From Limosilactobacillus caviae (GTDB lineage Bacteria; Bacillota; Bacilli; Lactobacillales; Lactobacillaceae), in contig NZ_BMDS01000003.1 in assembly GCF_014635905.1 (NCBI RefSeq), forward strand, positions 186,001 through 250,000: a stretch of 64,000 nt of DNA, written 5' to 3'. Every line of letters begins with the position of its first letter. Positions within the stretch are counted from its first letter, which is position 1. The notes below the pieces were generated by a model that worked only from the letters and a program-made list of their open reading frames with translations, was not told the DNA's origin and ran no database searches. A program made the translations under genes and the position numbers. Shown here piece after piece: positions 34,250 through 44,697 of the stretch.

Positions 34250-36895
34250 GTGGCAAAAAAGATGACGCCAATGATGGAACAATATCAAAAGGTGAAGGAT
34301 CAATATCCAGATGCCTTTTTGTTTTATCGTTTAGGTGATTTTTATGAGCTGTTTAATGATGATGCGATTAAAGGAGCGCAACTACTAGAATTAACATTAA
34401 CAACTAGAAATCATAGTGCTAAAAATCCAATCCCAATGTGTGGAGTGCCACATAGAGCTGTTAATAGCTATATTGATATTTTAATTGACAAAGGTTATAA
34501 AGTAGCAATCTGTGAACAAATGGAAGATCCTAAAAAAGCCAAGGGGATGGTTAAACGAGCCGTTACTCGTCTTATTACCCCAGGGACACAAATGGATCTT
34601 AATGGAGAACAGGCGCGAGACAATAACTATTTAGCAGCAATAAGTATGCAAGATAATGCTTTCAATATTGCGTATACGGACTTGTCGACGGGGGAGCTTA
34701 AAACGACCACCCTTGATAACGCTAATGACGCGGTTAACGAATTAGTTAATTTACAAAGTAAGGAAGTAGTAGTGGATGGTGAGCTTCCTGCTGAAATAAC
34801 TACACAATTTAAACAACGGAACATTCTTCAATCTCACCAGCCGACTATCTTAAAAAATTCGGAGATAAGCTATCTTACTCAAGATCTTGAAGCAGCAGGT
34901 CAACAGCGTGTGGTTGGCCTTTTGGTATCATACTTATTAACAACGCAAAAGAGGGCACTTGCTCACTTACAAAAAGCAATTGCTTACCAGCCAAGCTCTT
35001 TTATGAAAATTGATCATTATTCTAAAACCAACTTAGAATTAATGAAAAATATGCGAAGCGGTAAACGTCAAGGAACATTAGCCTGGCTCTTAGATGAAAC
35101 TAAAACGGCAATGGGGAGCAGGTTATTAAAACGGTGGATTGATCGGCCATTAATTAACCCGAATGCAATTAGCGAACGTCAAGATAAAGTCCAAGAATTA
35201 TTAAACCATTATTTTGAAAGGAGCAATTTGCAGCAAGAATTAATAAAGGTATATGACTTAGAGCGTTTAGCAGGAAGAGTGGCTTATGGCAGCGTTAATG
35301 GACGGGACCTTATTCAACTAAAGACATCCCTTAGACAAGTCCCCAAAATAAAGTATGTTTTAGAAACACTAGATTCACCCGTGTTTGAGCAACTCCAAAA
35401 ACAGCTTGATCCGTTAGATGATATAGCTGATTTAATTGACCGGGCTATTGTTGAGGAACCGCCAATTGCAATAACAGATGGCGGCGTAATTAAGGATGGC
35501 TATAATACACAATTAGACCAGTATCGTGATGCCATGAATAATGGAAAACAGTGGATTGCTGATCTCCAGGAGCATGAGCGGAAATTAACCGGTATAAGTA
35601 ATTTAAAAATTGGTTATAATCATGTTTTTGGTTACTATATTGAAGTTACGAAGGTTAATCTTGATAAATTGCCAAAAGACCGCTATGAACGCAAGCAGAC
35701 GCTGGTTAATGCCGAGCGGTTCTCAACGCCTGAACTGAAAGAAAAAGAGGCATTAATAATGGGTGCTCAAGAAAAGTCAACTGCTCTTGAGTATGACCTC
35801 TTTGTAAAAATTCGTGAGCAAGTAAAAAGTCAGATCAAGCGATTGCAAAAGTTAGCGCAACAATTAGCAGAATTAGATGTATTACAAAGCTTTGCTGTAG
35901 TAAGTGAAGATTACCATTTCGTCCGCCCAACGATGAATACGGGACATGTTCTGAAGATTAAGGATGGACGACACCCAGTAGTTGAAAAATTTATGGGGCA
36001 TCAAGAATATGTCCCTAATGATGTTTTAATGGGTGATGATACTGATATCTTACTAATTACCGGACCTAATATGTCTGGTAAGAGTACGTATATGCGTCAA
36101 CTCGCCCTTATCGCAGTAATGGCACAGATTGGGTGTTTTGTACCCGCTAAGTCAGCTGAATTGCCAATTTTTGATCAAGTTTTTACACGAATTGGGGCAG
36201 CAGATGATCTAATCTCTGGTGAAAGTACATTTATGGTCGAAATGATGGAGGCTAATAATGCTTTAATGCATGCAACGGATCGAAGCTTAATTTTATTTGA
36301 TGAAATTGGTCGAGGAACAGCTACCTACGATGGAATGGCTTTGGCACAAGCAATTATTGAATATGTCCACCAGCATGTGCGTGCGAAGACTCTTTTCTCA
36401 ACTCATTATCACGAATTAACCGCGCTGGAAGATAGTCTGGCACGATTGAAGAATGTTCATGTGGGGGCGACGGAAAAAGATGGTGAACTGGTATTTCTCC
36501 ATAAAGTAAGTGCAGGACCAGCTGATAAGTCTTATGGGATCCATGTTGCAAAATTAGCAGGGATGCCAAGTTCATTGTTAAAACGTGCTGATACAATTCT
36601 TCAAAAGCTAGAGAGAAAAGATATTAAGCTACCATCGTCCCCAGCAGAAAAAGATGGAAACTATCAGACTGAAACGATTTCTGCAAAAGTAAATGAACCA
36701 GTGCCAACAAAACGGAAGGCTGCACCAGTGATTGAAGATAATGGGCAGCTTGAACTGTTTGCGACACCAACAGAAAAAAAGGAAACAGGCATTGACCGGC
36801 GTATTCTACACCAATTAAAAGAACTCAACCTGATGGGAATGACGCCTATGGATGTAATGAATCAGATTTATAAATGGCAGCAGAAATTGAAATAG
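34250..36895 (+). CDS. mutS: DNA mismatch repair protein MutS
   Basis: Finds base mismatches and small loops and recruits MutL. The 881-aa protein has the mismatch-reading FYELF motif (Phe-X-Glu) near residue 32, connector, lever and clamp domains, and the ATPase with Walker [11 protein letters not shown] near 604-613 and Walker [12 protein letters not shown]. The C-terminal tail ends with a beta-clamp-like QLELF segment near residue 840, followed by a helix-turn-helix. GTG start at 34250 behind ACGGGGTGAAAG. It shares a transcript with mutL, 11 bases downstream. Confidence 0.97.
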   Translation: MAKKMTPMMEQYQKVKDQYPDAFLFYRLGDFYELFNDDAIKGAQLLELTLTTRNHSAKNPIPMCGVPHRAVNSYIDILIDKGYKVAICEQMEDPKKAKGMVKRAVTRLITPGTQMDLNGEQARDNNYLAAISMQDNAFNIAYTDLSTGELKTTTLDNANDAVNELVNLQSKEVVVDGELPAEITTQFKQRNILQSHQPTILKNSEISYLTQDLEAAGQQRVVGLLVSYLLTTQKRALAHLQKAIAYQPSSFMKIDHYSKTNLELMKNMRSGKRQGTLAWLLDETKTAMGSRLLKRWIDRPLINPNAISERQDKVQELLNHYFERSNLQQELIKVYDLERLAGRVAYGSVNGRDLIQLKTSLRQVPKIKYVLETLDSPVFEQLQKQLDPLDDIADLIDRAIVEEPPIAITDGGVIKDGYNTQLDQYRDAMNNGKQWIADLQEHERKLTGISNLKIGYNHVFGYYIEVTKVNLDKLPKDRYERKQTLVNAERFSTPELKEKEALIMGAQEKSTALEYDLFVKIREQVKSQIKRLQKLAQQLAELDVLQSFAVVSEDYHFVRPTMNTGHVLKIKDGRHPVVEKFMGHQEYVPNDVLMGDDTDILLITGPNMSGKSTYMRQLALIAVMAQIGCFVPAKSAELPIFDQVFTRIGAADDLISGESTFMVEMMEANNALMHATDRSLILFDEIGRGTATYDGMALAQAIIEYVHQHVRAKTLFSTHYHELTALEDSLARLKNVHVGATEKDGELVFLHKVSAGPADKSYGIHVAKLAGMPSSLLKRADTILQKLERKDIKLPSSPAEKDGNYQTETISAKVNEPVPTKRKAAPVIEDNGQLELFATPTEKKETGIDRRILHQLKELNLMGMTPMDVMNQIYKWQQKLK

Positions 36896-36906
36896 GGTGA
36901 TATTTA

Positions 36907-38907
36907 ATGGGAAAAATTCATGAACTGGATAATATTTTAGCTGACCAAATAGCTGCCGGGGAAGTAATCGAGCGTCCGGCATCAATTGTAAAAGAGTTAG
37001 TTGAAAATTCACTTGATGCCCATAGTCACCGTGTTGACATTATTGTTGAAAATTCTGGACTGGATAGTGTCCGAGTAATCGATGATGGTGATGGGATTGC
37101 TGCTGAAGATGTTAAACTTGCTTTTCATCGTCATGCTACCAGTAAGATTAATTCACGACATGACTTGTTTAAGGTCCAGACAATGGGATTTCGCGGCGAG
37201 GCTTTACCTAGTATTGCTTCTGTTGCTGACGTAACTTTAACTACTGCTCAAGCTGGACAAGAAGAGGGTGCAATGATTCACCTGCGTGGCGGAAAAGAAT
37301 TAGCTATGAAGCCGGCAGGAGCGCGCCAAGGAACTGATATTAAAGTAACCGACCTGTTTTTTAATACTCCGGCACGGTTGAAATACCTTAAGTCGCCACA
37401 GACTGAATTAGCACGAATTACGGATATTATTAACCGGTTGGCACTGGCTAATCCAGCAGTTGCTTTTAGCTTTACCCATAACGGCCGTGAACTATTCCGC
37501 TCGGCTGGTAATAATAACCTTCAACAAGTTGTTGCAGCTATTTATGGTGTTCAAGCTGGACGAAAAATGTTAGAAGTAAAAGGCGAGGATAATGATTTTA
37601 AAATAAGCGGTTTTGTTTCTTTACCTGAATTAACCCGGGCATCGCGACAGTATATTACGATTACGATCAACCACCGTTATGTTCGTAATTTTGAGTTAAC
37701 TAAGGCAATCATTCAAGGGTATGAATCAAAGTTAATGGTTGGGCGTTATCCATTGGCGGTAATTAATATTGACCTGGATCCTGTTTTAGTCGACGTTAAC
37801 GTCCATCCGGCTAAACGCGAAGTCCGATTGAGCAAAGAACAACAATTAACAAAATTAATTTCCAAAGTAATTCGCAAGCGGATTGCAGTAGAGAATTTAA
37901 TTCCGAATGTGGATGCAGATCAATTTATGCCGAATGATGATGAAATAGCCGACCTGGATCGACGCTTGAAAGAGGCATCACCGGCTTACCATGCCAATCC
38001 TATTTCAACAGTTCCCGTTCAAGAACAAGTAGCAGCAAATGGTGTATCACCAGTTGCAGATAATCCTGCGAAAGCTGACGCTCATGATAGTGAAATTCCA
38101 GCACCAATAGTTATCCATGATGTTAATGATTTAAGAACACCAGCGATGCAAAAATTTGATGAACGTTACCAAAATGAAGGAACCGTTACCCCGTTTCCAA
38201 CCTCAACGCCACCAATGAGTACTAAGAAACCTGAAAACATTGAATTGGACGTCCATGATAAAACTGATCAGAGTCAGAATCGGTTTCCTGAACTGCAATA
38301 TATTGGTCAGCTGCAAGGAACGTTTTTGCTAGCCCAGGCAGGTGACGGACTTTATATTATTGATCAACATGCGGCCCAAGAACGGATTAACTATGAATAT
38401 TATCGGCAAAAGATTGGTGAAGTGAGTCCAAGCCAACAGAATTTCTTAGTACCGCTTGTCCTAAACTATTCTACTGTTGACGCTTTAACTATTACCCAGC
38501 ACCTAGATACTTTAGCGGCGGTCGGCTTGAATTTAGAGTCATTCGGTCAAAATAGTTTTATTTTGCGGTCGCACCCAACTTGGTTTAAGGAGGGGCAGGA
38601 AGAAGATACGGCTAAGGAAATGATTGATTGGCTAATTAAGAATGGTAAGCTAACAGTTAAGGAATTTCGAATGAGGACAGCAATCATGATGAGTTGTAAA
38701 CGAGCGATTAAAGCTAATCATCATCTTGATGAACGAGAAGCAAAGGCCCTTTTAAAACGGTTGCCTCAATGCGAGAACCCATTTAATTGTCCTCATGGCC
38801 GTCCTGTTACCGTCCATTTTGATGATCAGGATTTGGAAAAAATGTTTAAGAGAATTCAGGATTCACATACCCCGTATGCTGATGATTTTGATGATCACGA
38901 ATTTTAA
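36907..38907 (+). CDS. mutL: DNA mismatch repair protein MutL
   Basis: GHKL ATPase that links MutS to strand removal. The 666-aa protein has the N-terminal ATPase (LADQIAAGEVIERPASIVKE is the conserved start, cut here by motif; DDGDGI; GFRGEALPSI), a low-conservation linker (about 335-460), and a C-terminal dimer domain. That domain has the endonuclease motif DQHAAQERINYEYY near residue 486 and CPHGRP near the end, so it is the nicking type used by bacteria without MutH. It lies between mutS and ruvA with short gaps and AATAGGGTG before its ATG. Confidence 0.97.
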   Translation: MGKIHELDNILADQIAAGEVIERPASIVKELVENSLDAHSHRVDIIVENSGLDSVRVIDDGDGIAAEDVKLAFHRHATSKINSRHDLFKVQTMGFRGEALPSIASVADVTLTTAQAGQEEGAMIHLRGGKELAMKPAGARQGTDIKVTDLFFNTPARLKYLKSPQTELARITDIINRLALANPAVAFSFTHNGRELFRSAGNNNLQQVVAAIYGVQAGRKMLEVKGEDNDFKISGFVSLPELTRASRQYITITINHRYVRNFELTKAIIQGYESKLMVGRYPLAVINIDLDPVLVDVNVHPAKREVRLSKEQQLTKLISKVIRKRIAVENLIPNVDADQFMPNDDEIADLDRRLKEASPAYHANPISTVPVQEQVAANGVSPVADNPAKADAHDSEIPAPIVIHDVNDLRTPAMQKFDERYQNEGTVTPFPTSTPPMSTKKPENIELDVHDKTDQSQNRFPELQYIGQLQGTFLLAQAGDGLYIIDQHAAQERINYEYYRQKIGEVSPSQQNFLVPLVLNYSTVDALTITQHLDTLAAVGLNLESFGQNSFILRSHPTWFKEGQEEDTAKEMIDWLIKNGKLTVKEFRMRTAIMMSCKRAIKANHHLDEREAKALLKRLPQCENPFNCPHGRPVTVHFDDQDLEKMFKRIQDSHTPYADDFDDHEF

Positions 38908-38919
38908 GGAGGAACTGCT

Positions 38920-39519
38920 TTGTACGAATACTTAACAGGTTTTGTTTCAATTGTTGCCCCGCAATATATCGTTATTGATGTGCAGGGGGTAGGATATAAG
39001 TTATTAGTTGCTAATCCTTATCTTTACCAGGAAGATAAGGAGAAAAAGGTTCAAGTATATGTCTACCAAGCAGTTCGTGAAGACAATATTTCATTATTTG
39101 GTTTTAAAGATCAAAATGAAAAGAACTTATTTATGCAATTAATTAATGTTTCAGGTATCGGTCCCAAAAGTGCCTTAGCAATTTTGGCAAATCCTGACCA
39201 CCAGGGATTAGTGGATGCAATTGCTAATAATAATGTTAGCTACTTAACTAAGTTCCCGGGAATTGGTAAAAAAACTGCTTCTCAAATTGTGTTAGATTTA
39301 CGTGATAAACTGAGTAAGGAAAGCAGCGGGTCATTATTTGCCGCAAGTCAGTTAGCAGTTGACGTTGAAGTTAATCAAGAATTAAAAGATGCCTTGGAGG
39401 CTTTAGCAGCATTAGGCTATAAAGAACGAGACATCAAAAAAGTACAAAAGAGCTTGATTAAAGAAGAAAAAATGGCGACGGATGAATATTTACGGCAAGC
39501 ATTACGGCTGCTTAATTAG
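38920..39519 (+). CDS. ruvA: Holliday junction DNA helicase subunit RuvA
   Basis: Binds four-way DNA junctions as a tetramer and loads RuvB. The 199-aa protein has the OB-fold N-terminus, the helix-hairpin-helix pairs [13 protein letters not shown] and [13 protein letters not shown] near residues 75-125, and a C-terminal RuvB-binding domain (about 150-199). The TTG start at 38920 follows AAGGAGG. It is in one operon with mutSL and ruvB. Confidence 0.97.
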   Translation: MYEYLTGFVSIVAPQYIVIDVQGVGYKLLVANPYLYQEDKEKKVQVYVYQAVREDNISLFGFKDQNEKNLFMQLINVSGIGPKSALAILANPDHQGLVDAIANNNVSYLTKFPGIGKKTASQIVLDLRDKLSKESSGSLFAASQLAVDVEVNQELKDALEALAALGYKERDIKKVQKSLIKEEKMATDEYLRQALRLLN

Positions 39520-39527
39520 GAGGTGCA

Positions 39528-40553
39528 ATGATTGTGGAGCATGATCATGATGTTTTATCCGATCATTCAACAGGTGAAGAAGAGAGCAGAGTTGAAGTAA
39601 CTCTTCGTCCGCAAAAGCTAAGCGAGTATATTGGACAACCAAAGATAAAGCATGAACTTAATGTGTATATTAAAGCAGCGCAAACGCGTGAAGAGGCTCT
39701 TGACCATGTTTTACTTTACGGCCCGCCAGGTTTAGGGAAAACAACCCTTGCGATGGTGATAGCAAATGAAATGGGGGTTAACATCAAAACTACCAGTGGT
39801 CCGGCAATTGAAAAGCCGGGTGATCTGGTTGCCTTACTAAACGAGTTAAAACCCGGTGATGTTTTGTTTGTTGATGAAATCCACCGTTTACCTAAGGTAG
39901 TGGAAGAAATGCTTTATTCTGCAATGGAAGACTATTACATTGATATTGTGATCGGCGAAGGACCAACCGCACATCCCGTTCATTTTCCGCTACCGCCGTT
40001 TACGTTAATTGGTGCAACAACGCGGGCAGGGATGCTTTCAGCGCCATTGCGGGACCGCTTTGGTATTGTTGAGCATATGAATTATTACACTCAAGAAGAA
40101 CTAACAAAAATTATTTTCCGCTCTGCTAAAATCTTTCATACGAGCATTCAAGATGAAGGAGCGCATGAGCTGTCATTGCGTTCAAGAGGTACCCCGCGAA
40201 TTGCTAATCGGTTATTAAAACGAGTTCGGGATTTTGCCCAAGTTGCTGGAAAGCAAAGCATTGATTCGGCAATTGTTAAGCAGGCTTTAGCTCTTCTTCA
40301 AGTTGATGACCGTGGTTTAGATGAAATTGATCGAAAGATGCTACTAACGATGATCAACTTTTACAATGGGGGTCCAGTAGGATTAAAGACGATTGCGGCT
40401 AATATTGGTGAAGAAACTAATACAATTGAAGAAATGTATGAACCATACCTTTTGCAGATTGGATTTATTAGCCGAACGCCACGGGGCCGATTGGTTACTC
40501 CTGCAGCTTATGAGCATTTAGGAATTGTATATCCATCAGGAAAAAATAGTTGA
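39528..40553 (+). CDS. ruvB: Holliday junction DNA helicase subunit RuvB
   Basis: AAA+ motor that drives branch migration with RuvA. The 341-aa protein has Walker [10 protein letters not shown] near residues 65-73, Walker [10 protein letters not shown], sensor I IGATTRAG, and the C-terminal winged helix. TAGGAGGTG lies just before the ATG at 39528; a GTG at 39534 has a better spacing and may be used, changing only two residues. It abuts the transglycosylase homologue. Confidence 0.97.
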   Translation: MIVEHDHDVLSDHSTGEEESRVEVTLRPQKLSEYIGQPKIKHELNVYIKAAQTREEALDHVLLYGPPGLGKTTLAMVIANEMGVNIKTTSGPAIEKPGDLVALLNELKPGDVLFVDEIHRLPKVVEEMLYSAMEDYYIDIVIGEGPTAHPVHFPLPPFTLIGATTRAGMLSAPLRDRFGIVEHMNYYTQEELTKIIFRSAKIFHTSIQDEGAHELSLRSRGTPRIANRLLKRVRDFAQVAGKQSIDSAIVKQALALLQVDDRGLDEIDRKMLLTMINFYNGGPVGLKTIAANIGEETNTIEEMYEPYLLQIGFISRTPRGRLVTPAAYEHLGIVYPSGKNS

Positions 40554-40561
40554 GGAAGATT

Positions 40562-41641
40562 ATGAGCAGTATAAAGTTTACGATTAAAGATAATGATGGG
40601 ACTGCCCGAACAGGCTGCTTACAAGTTAATGGAAGACAAATTGAAACGCCAGCCCTCGTTTACACAGGAAATGAATTGATGAAATTAGCTCCTGCTCAAT
40701 TGGAACATGCGGGAGTCAGAGCGTTAAAAACTGCTGGGCTGATGCGGTGGCTAAAATATAATTCAACAATCGAAAAATTAGGCGACCTTCATCAATTATT
40801 CCATTGGCAAGGGTTACTAATGATTGACTTACAAAATGACTATGCTTACCGTCTTGCAAAGCCACGAGGAAAAAAGCGAGATGGTGTCCGTTTTCACGAT
40901 CCGGCAACAGGTCAATTAAAATTTTGGCAACCAGAAACAGCCCTTCATGTTCAACAAGATTTGGGGGCAGATATTTTTCAGAGTTTCGATCGGACTACCG
41001 ACTATTATGCCCCAGTTGATGATCTTGAAGTTGGCGTAGAGCAAACGGCTAACTGGTTAGCATTAAATACCCCGGTAAAAGAGCAAACTTTTGGCACTGT
41101 TGCTGGCGGCGGATTAAAAAAGTTACGGAAAAGCAGTGTTCAAGCAGTTGATCAAGCTGGACTAGCGGGTTACCGTCTTAGTGGTATTCCTGGCAATTTG
41201 AATAATGCCGAATTTAAGCGGATAATAAATGAAATTGTGCCCTTGTTATCGCCAATACAGCCGCGCTATATAGACACTGCTGTTACTTTAAGGCAAATGC
41301 TAGAAGCCGTTTTATCAGGAGTAGATTTGATTGACAGCGACTTAGCGGCTAAAAAGGCGGCAAATGGTATAGTATTAGTTGGCGACAGATTAATACCGCT
41401 TCATTTAGACCGTGAACATTTTAGCTTTGATTCGCAGCCGATCGATAATCAATGTTCTTGTGCAACCTGTCAAGCAGGCTATTCACGAGCGCTGCTTCAT
41501 TCATTGGTTGCTGATCATAGTTTTTATGGTGAGCAGTTATTACTTCAACATAATCTTTTTACGTTAAATAAGTTAATGAATAATTTGCGACAAGCAATTA
41601 AAAATCATCAAATAAAAAGATTTGTTCAAGAATTATTGTAG
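40562..41641 (+). CDS. Divergent tRNA-guanine transglycosylase-like protein
   Basis: Homologue of Tgt, which swaps guanine-34 of some tRNAs for a queuosine precursor. The 359-aa protein keeps the fold and the zinc site (C298, C300, C303 in CSCATC and H313) and aspartates matching the catalytic ones: D89, D143 in FQSFDRTTDY, and D255/D258 in SGVDLIDSDL. The loops that bind the base differ: TDSGGFQ is MIDLQND, GIVQGG is GTVAGG (glutamine to alanine), GGLSVGE is SGIPGNL, and LPTRNARNG is LAAKKAANG. It sits between ruvB and yajC, the classical place of queA-tgt, but queA is absent. It may have changed substrate or lost activity. ATG at 40562 with GAGGAAG upstream; a TTG at 40550 overlaps the ruvB stop. 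Confidence 0.85.
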   Translation: MSSIKFTIKDNDGTARTGCLQVNGRQIETPALVYTGNELMKLAPAQLEHAGVRALKTAGLMRWLKYNSTIEKLGDLHQLFHWQGLLMIDLQNDYAYRLAKPRGKKRDGVRFHDPATGQLKFWQPETALHVQQDLGADIFQSFDRTTDYYAPVDDLEVGVEQTANWLALNTPVKEQTFGTVAGGGLKKLRKSSVQAVDQAGLAGYRLSGIPGNLNNAEFKRIINEIVPLLSPIQPRYIDTAVTLRQMLEAVLSGVDLIDSDLAAKKAANGIVLVGDRLIPLHLDREHFSFDSQPIDNQCSCATCQAGYSRALLHSLVADHSFYGEQLLLQHNLFTLNKLMNNLRQAIKNHQIKRFVQELL

Positions 41642-41681
41642 AATCAATAGAGAATATAGCTTTTTATGATAAAGTTTGTTA

Positions 41682-41704
41682 AAGTTAATATTAGTTAACT
41701 TTTT
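41682..41704 (+). terminator. Weak terminator before yajC
   Basis: AAGTTAA (41682-41688) pairs with TTAACTT (41695-41701), then TTT. It is AT-rich and short. Confidence 0.4.
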
Positions 41705-41721
41705 GAAGGGATGGATAGACT

Positions 41722-42189
41722 GTGAATAGTTTGAGTAGTTTTGTTCTTGGTGCTGCTTCATCTAACAATGCAAGTAGTTACTCATCAATTATTTTAATCA
41801 TCTTAATGGTTGCTTTGATGTACTTCTTTATGATTCGTCCACAACAAAAGCAACGTAAAGAACACCAAGAGATGATGAACGAGTTGCACCCAGGTGATGA
41901 AGTAGTAACGATTGGCCGAATGCATGGTAAGATTGATTCAATTAATAAAGCTGATCGGACAGTTACTTTAGACTGTGAAGGAATTTACCTTACTTTTGAT
42001 ATGGTTGCCATTGCACGGGTTGTAAAGCGCGCCGATGCACCAGCAAGTGAAGCACCACAAAATAATGAAGCTGATTCTGCCAGCTCTGCAGTAGACAGTG
42101 CTGATGCTGCAACAGCTGATAGTGTTGCTAATGAAACTACTTCGGCCGCTAGTGCTAATGAAGAGCAAAAGAAGAACGAAGAAAAATAA
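41722..42189 (+). CDS. yajC: Preprotein translocase subunit YajC
   Basis: Small membrane protein linked to SecDF and the Sec channel. It has one membrane helix (about residues 20-37, SSIILIILMVALMYFFMI) followed by RPQQKQRKEHQEMMNELHPG, the conserved YajC stretch (split across 38-57), and GDEVVTIGRMHGKI. The 155-aa length is larger than the usual 85-115, due to a C-terminal tail of A, S, D and E from about residue 105. GTG start behind GAAGGGATG. Confidence 0.93.
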   Translation: MNSLSSFVLGAASSNNASSYSSIILIILMVALMYFFMIRPQQKQRKEHQEMMNELHPGDEVVTIGRMHGKIDSINKADRTVTLDCEGIYLTFDMVAIARVVKRADAPASEAPQNNEADSASSAVDSADAATADSVANETTSAASANEEQKKNEEK

Positions 42190-42201
42190 TCTAAGAATGA
42201 G

Positions 42202-42243
42202 GATGAAAATAGTCGTAAATAAGCGAAGATTTTCATCTTTTTT
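42202..42243 (+). terminator. Terminator of yajC
   Basis: GATGAAAAT (42202-42210) pairs with ATTTTCATC (42229-42237), followed by six T. Confidence 0.8.
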
Positions 42244-42266
42244 GTTTGGTTGTTAATCTCTTTTAT

Positions 42267-42275
42267 TGCTATACT
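42267..42275 (+). promoter_or_regulatory. Extended -10 promoter of the DHH gene
   Basis: TGC followed by TATACT at 42270-42275, about 45 bases before the start. Confidence 0.5.
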
Positions 42276-42318
42276 AAAGAATAGTGTTAAATTTTATTCG
42301 GGTAAGGAGAATAGCATA

Positions 42319-43290
42319 ATGGCAGATCCATTAACAGCGATTTTTGAACAAATCAAAAAATATAATAAGATAATTATTCACCGGCATCAGCGCCCTGATC
42401 CAGATGCGATCGGTTCACAAGTAGGACTTGCAGAAATTTTGCGTGCCTCATTCCCATATAAACAGATCTATGTTGTCGGCAAGCATATTTCAGGATTTGA
42501 CTGGATTGGTGAAATGGATACGGTTGACAACCAAACTTTTGACGATGCATTAGTGATTGTCACGGATACAGCTAATGCCCCACGAATAGACGATCGGCGT
42601 TTTGATAATGGTGATGAGTTAATCAAAATCGACCACCACCCTAATGATGAACCGTTTGGTGATATCATGTGGGTTGAACCGGATGCTTCTAGCTGTTCTG
42701 AAATGATTTATAGTTTTTATCAGCGGTTCGCAAAAGAGCTAACTCTTCCTAAAAAAGCCGCCCATGCATTATATGCGGGGATTATTGGTGACACAGGTCG
42801 CTTCCTTTATCCCGCAACAACCCCACGGACAATGTTGGTTGCAGGTTCATTAATGGCAGCGGGGGCAAATGCGGCGGAAATAAGCCAGCATGAAAATGAA
42901 ATTACTTTGCCAGTGGCACGGTTATCAGCGTATGTTTACGATAATTTGAAAATTTTAGATAATGGAGCAGCTTATGTTATTTTAACCAATGAAATTTTAG
43001 AACGGTTTGGTTTAACAGAAGCAGGTACATCTGCAATCGTATCTTTACCAGGTCGAATTCATGATGTTACGGCGTGGGCTATTTTTGTGGAACAAGAAGA
43101 TGGTCATTACCGTATTCGTCTTCGTTCAAAGGGTCCAACAATCAACGGACTGGCTAAGAATCATGATGGAGGCGGTCACCCTCTTGCCAGTGGCGCAAAG
43201 GCAAAAGATGAGGCGGAAATTAACCAGGTAATTGATGAACTGAACCAATTAACACAAAGTTATACAAATCAAAAGACGAAAGGGAAATAA
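42319..43290 (+). CDS. DHH-family phosphoesterase (NrnA-like)
   Basis: Manganese-dependent hydrolase of short oligonucleotides and of 3'-phosphoadenosine 5'-phosphate in the NrnA group. The 323-aa protein has the DHH motifs in order: HRHQRPDPDAIGSQ, VTDTANAPR, IDHHPND near residue 100, and the DHHA1 GGGHPLASGA near residue 290. The ATG at 42319 follows AAGGAGAATAG. It shares a transcript with the helicase two bases downstream, suggesting an RNA-turnover theme, though specificity is not proven here. Confidence 0.9.
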   Translation: MADPLTAIFEQIKKYNKIIIHRHQRPDPDAIGSQVGLAEILRASFPYKQIYVVGKHISGFDWIGEMDTVDNQTFDDALVIVTDTANAPRIDDRRFDNGDELIKIDHHPNDEPFGDIMWVEPDASSCSEMIYSFYQRFAKELTLPKKAAHALYAGIIGDTGRFLYPATTPRTMLVAGSLMAAGANAAEISQHENEITLPVARLSAYVYDNLKILDNGAAYVILTNEILERFGLTEAGTSAIVSLPGRIHDVTAWAIFVEQEDGHYRIRLRSKGPTINGLAKNHDGGGHPLASGAKAKDEAEINQVIDELNQLTQSYTNQKTKGK

Positions 43291-43292
43291 GG

Positions 43293-44666
43293 ATGAATGA
43301 TAAAAATTTTGCTGATTTTAAGTTACAGCCATACTTGTTAACAGCAATACAAAAAATTAACTTCCGTCGGCCAACACCGGTACAGCAAAGTGTAATTCCA
43401 GTAATTATGGCTGGCCGAAGTGTTGTTGGTCAGTCAGCGACTGGTAGCGGGAAGACACATGCCTTTCTTTTACCGCTTTTTTCAAAGATTAATCCAGAAA
43501 TGCAAGCAGTTCAGGCAGTGATCACAACCCCTAGCCGTGAATTGGCATACCAAATTTATAATGCGGCAAAGCAACTTAATAAGTATGCACCTCACCCATT
43601 GACAATTCACAATTACGTGGGCGGGACGGATAAACAACACCAAATTGAACAATTAAGCCGAAAACAACCACAGCTGGTAATTGGAACTCCTGGCCGTGTA
43701 TTAGATTTGATTAGGAGTCAAGCATTAGATATTCACACTGCTAAAATGTTTGTTGTAGACGAAGCAGACATGACCTTAGATATGGGATTTTTACACGAAG
43801 TTGACCAAATTGCTAGTCACTTCCCAGAAGATCTTCAAATGATGGTTTTCTCAGCAACGATCCCGCAAAAGCTCCGACCATTTTTGAAGAAATATATGGA
43901 AAATCCTGTCGTTGAAGAAATTCCAACTGAAGCAGTAATTAATCCAGATGTTGACAATTGGCTAATGTCGACTAAAGGACAGGATCGTAACCAATTAATT
44001 TATCGCCTGCTGACTCTTGGAGAACCGTACCTTGCTTTAATTTTTGCTAACACGAAGGAACGAGTAGTCGAATTAACGCAATACTTAGAAAACCAGGGAT
44101 TAAAGGTAGCGATGATTCATGGTGGCTTGGAAGCTCGTCGCCGCAAACGAACCATGCGGCAGATTCATAATCTTGAATATCAATACGTAGTTGCAACCGA
44201 TTTAGCAGCACGGGGGATTGATATTGATGGGGTATCATTAGTAATCAACGATGACTTACCAACTGATCTTGAATACTTTGTCCACCGGGTTGGTCGTACG
44301 GGTCGAAATGGAATGAAAGGGACGGCTATTACCTTATATGCACCCGCTGAAGATGATCTTATTGCTAAACTTGAAGACCGTGGCGTTAAATTTGTTCCAA
44401 AAGAATTAAAAAATGGCCAAATAGTTACTACGCATGACCGTAACCGACGAAAACATTATAAGCACCGCAAAAATGAGCTTGATCCGTCAATGAAGGGTTA
44501 TGTTAAAAAAACAAAGAAAAAAGTAAAGCCAGGGTATAAAAAGCGAATTAAAAGGGCAATTAAAGAGGACGAACAGCAAAAATACAAGCTTGAATTACGG
44601 CACAAAATTCGTAAGGCCAAACGAGCACGGCAAAAGCAGCATCGCCGTGAACGAAATTCCCGTTGA
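43293..44666 (+). CDS. cshB: DEAD-box RNA helicase, CshB-like
   Basis: ATP-dependent RNA helicase for mRNA and ribosome metabolism, often cold-linked. The 457-aa protein has the Q motif (FRRPTPVQQSVIP), Walker A ATGSGKTHAF near residue 50, DEAD near 156, SAT, and the late HRVGRTGRNG. The C-terminal tail (about 375-457) is strongly basic, rich in K and R, as in CshB, for RNA contact. The stop overlaps the alaS promoter. The symbol is by similarity. Confidence 0.9.
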   Translation: MNDKNFADFKLQPYLLTAIQKINFRRPTPVQQSVIPVIMAGRSVVGQSATGSGKTHAFLLPLFSKINPEMQAVQAVITTPSRELAYQIYNAAKQLNKYAPHPLTIHNYVGGTDKQHQIEQLSRKQPQLVIGTPGRVLDLIRSQALDIHTAKMFVVDEADMTLDMGFLHEVDQIASHFPEDLQMMVFSATIPQKLRPFLKKYMENPVVEEIPTEAVINPDVDNWLMSTKGQDRNQLIYRLLTLGEPYLALIFANTKERVVELTQYLENQGLKVAMIHGGLEARRRKRTMRQIHNLEYQYVVATDLAARGIDIDGVSLVINDDLPTDLEYFVHRVGRTGRNGMKGTAITLYAPAEDDLIAKLEDRGVKFVPKELKNGQIVTTHDRNRRKHYKHRKNELDPSMKGYVKKTKKKVKPGYKKRIKRAIKEDEQQKYKLELRHKIRKAKRARQKQHRRERNSR

Positions 44667-44691
44667 TTTTAAAGTGATTGTTAGTTATAAT
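44663..44691 (+). promoter_or_regulatory. Promoter of the alaS T-box leader
   Basis: TTGATT (44663-44668), 17 bases, perfect TATAAT (44686-44691). The -35 overlaps the stop of the upstream helicase gene. Confidence 0.75.
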
Positions 44692-44697
44692 ATGACA

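Noticed and set aside
40562-41641. Reading the transglycosylase homologue as DpdA of a DNA 7-deazaguanine modification island
   Set aside because: The neighbours are core genes (ruvB, yajC), no dpd cluster partners are present, and the length is that of tRNA Tgt.
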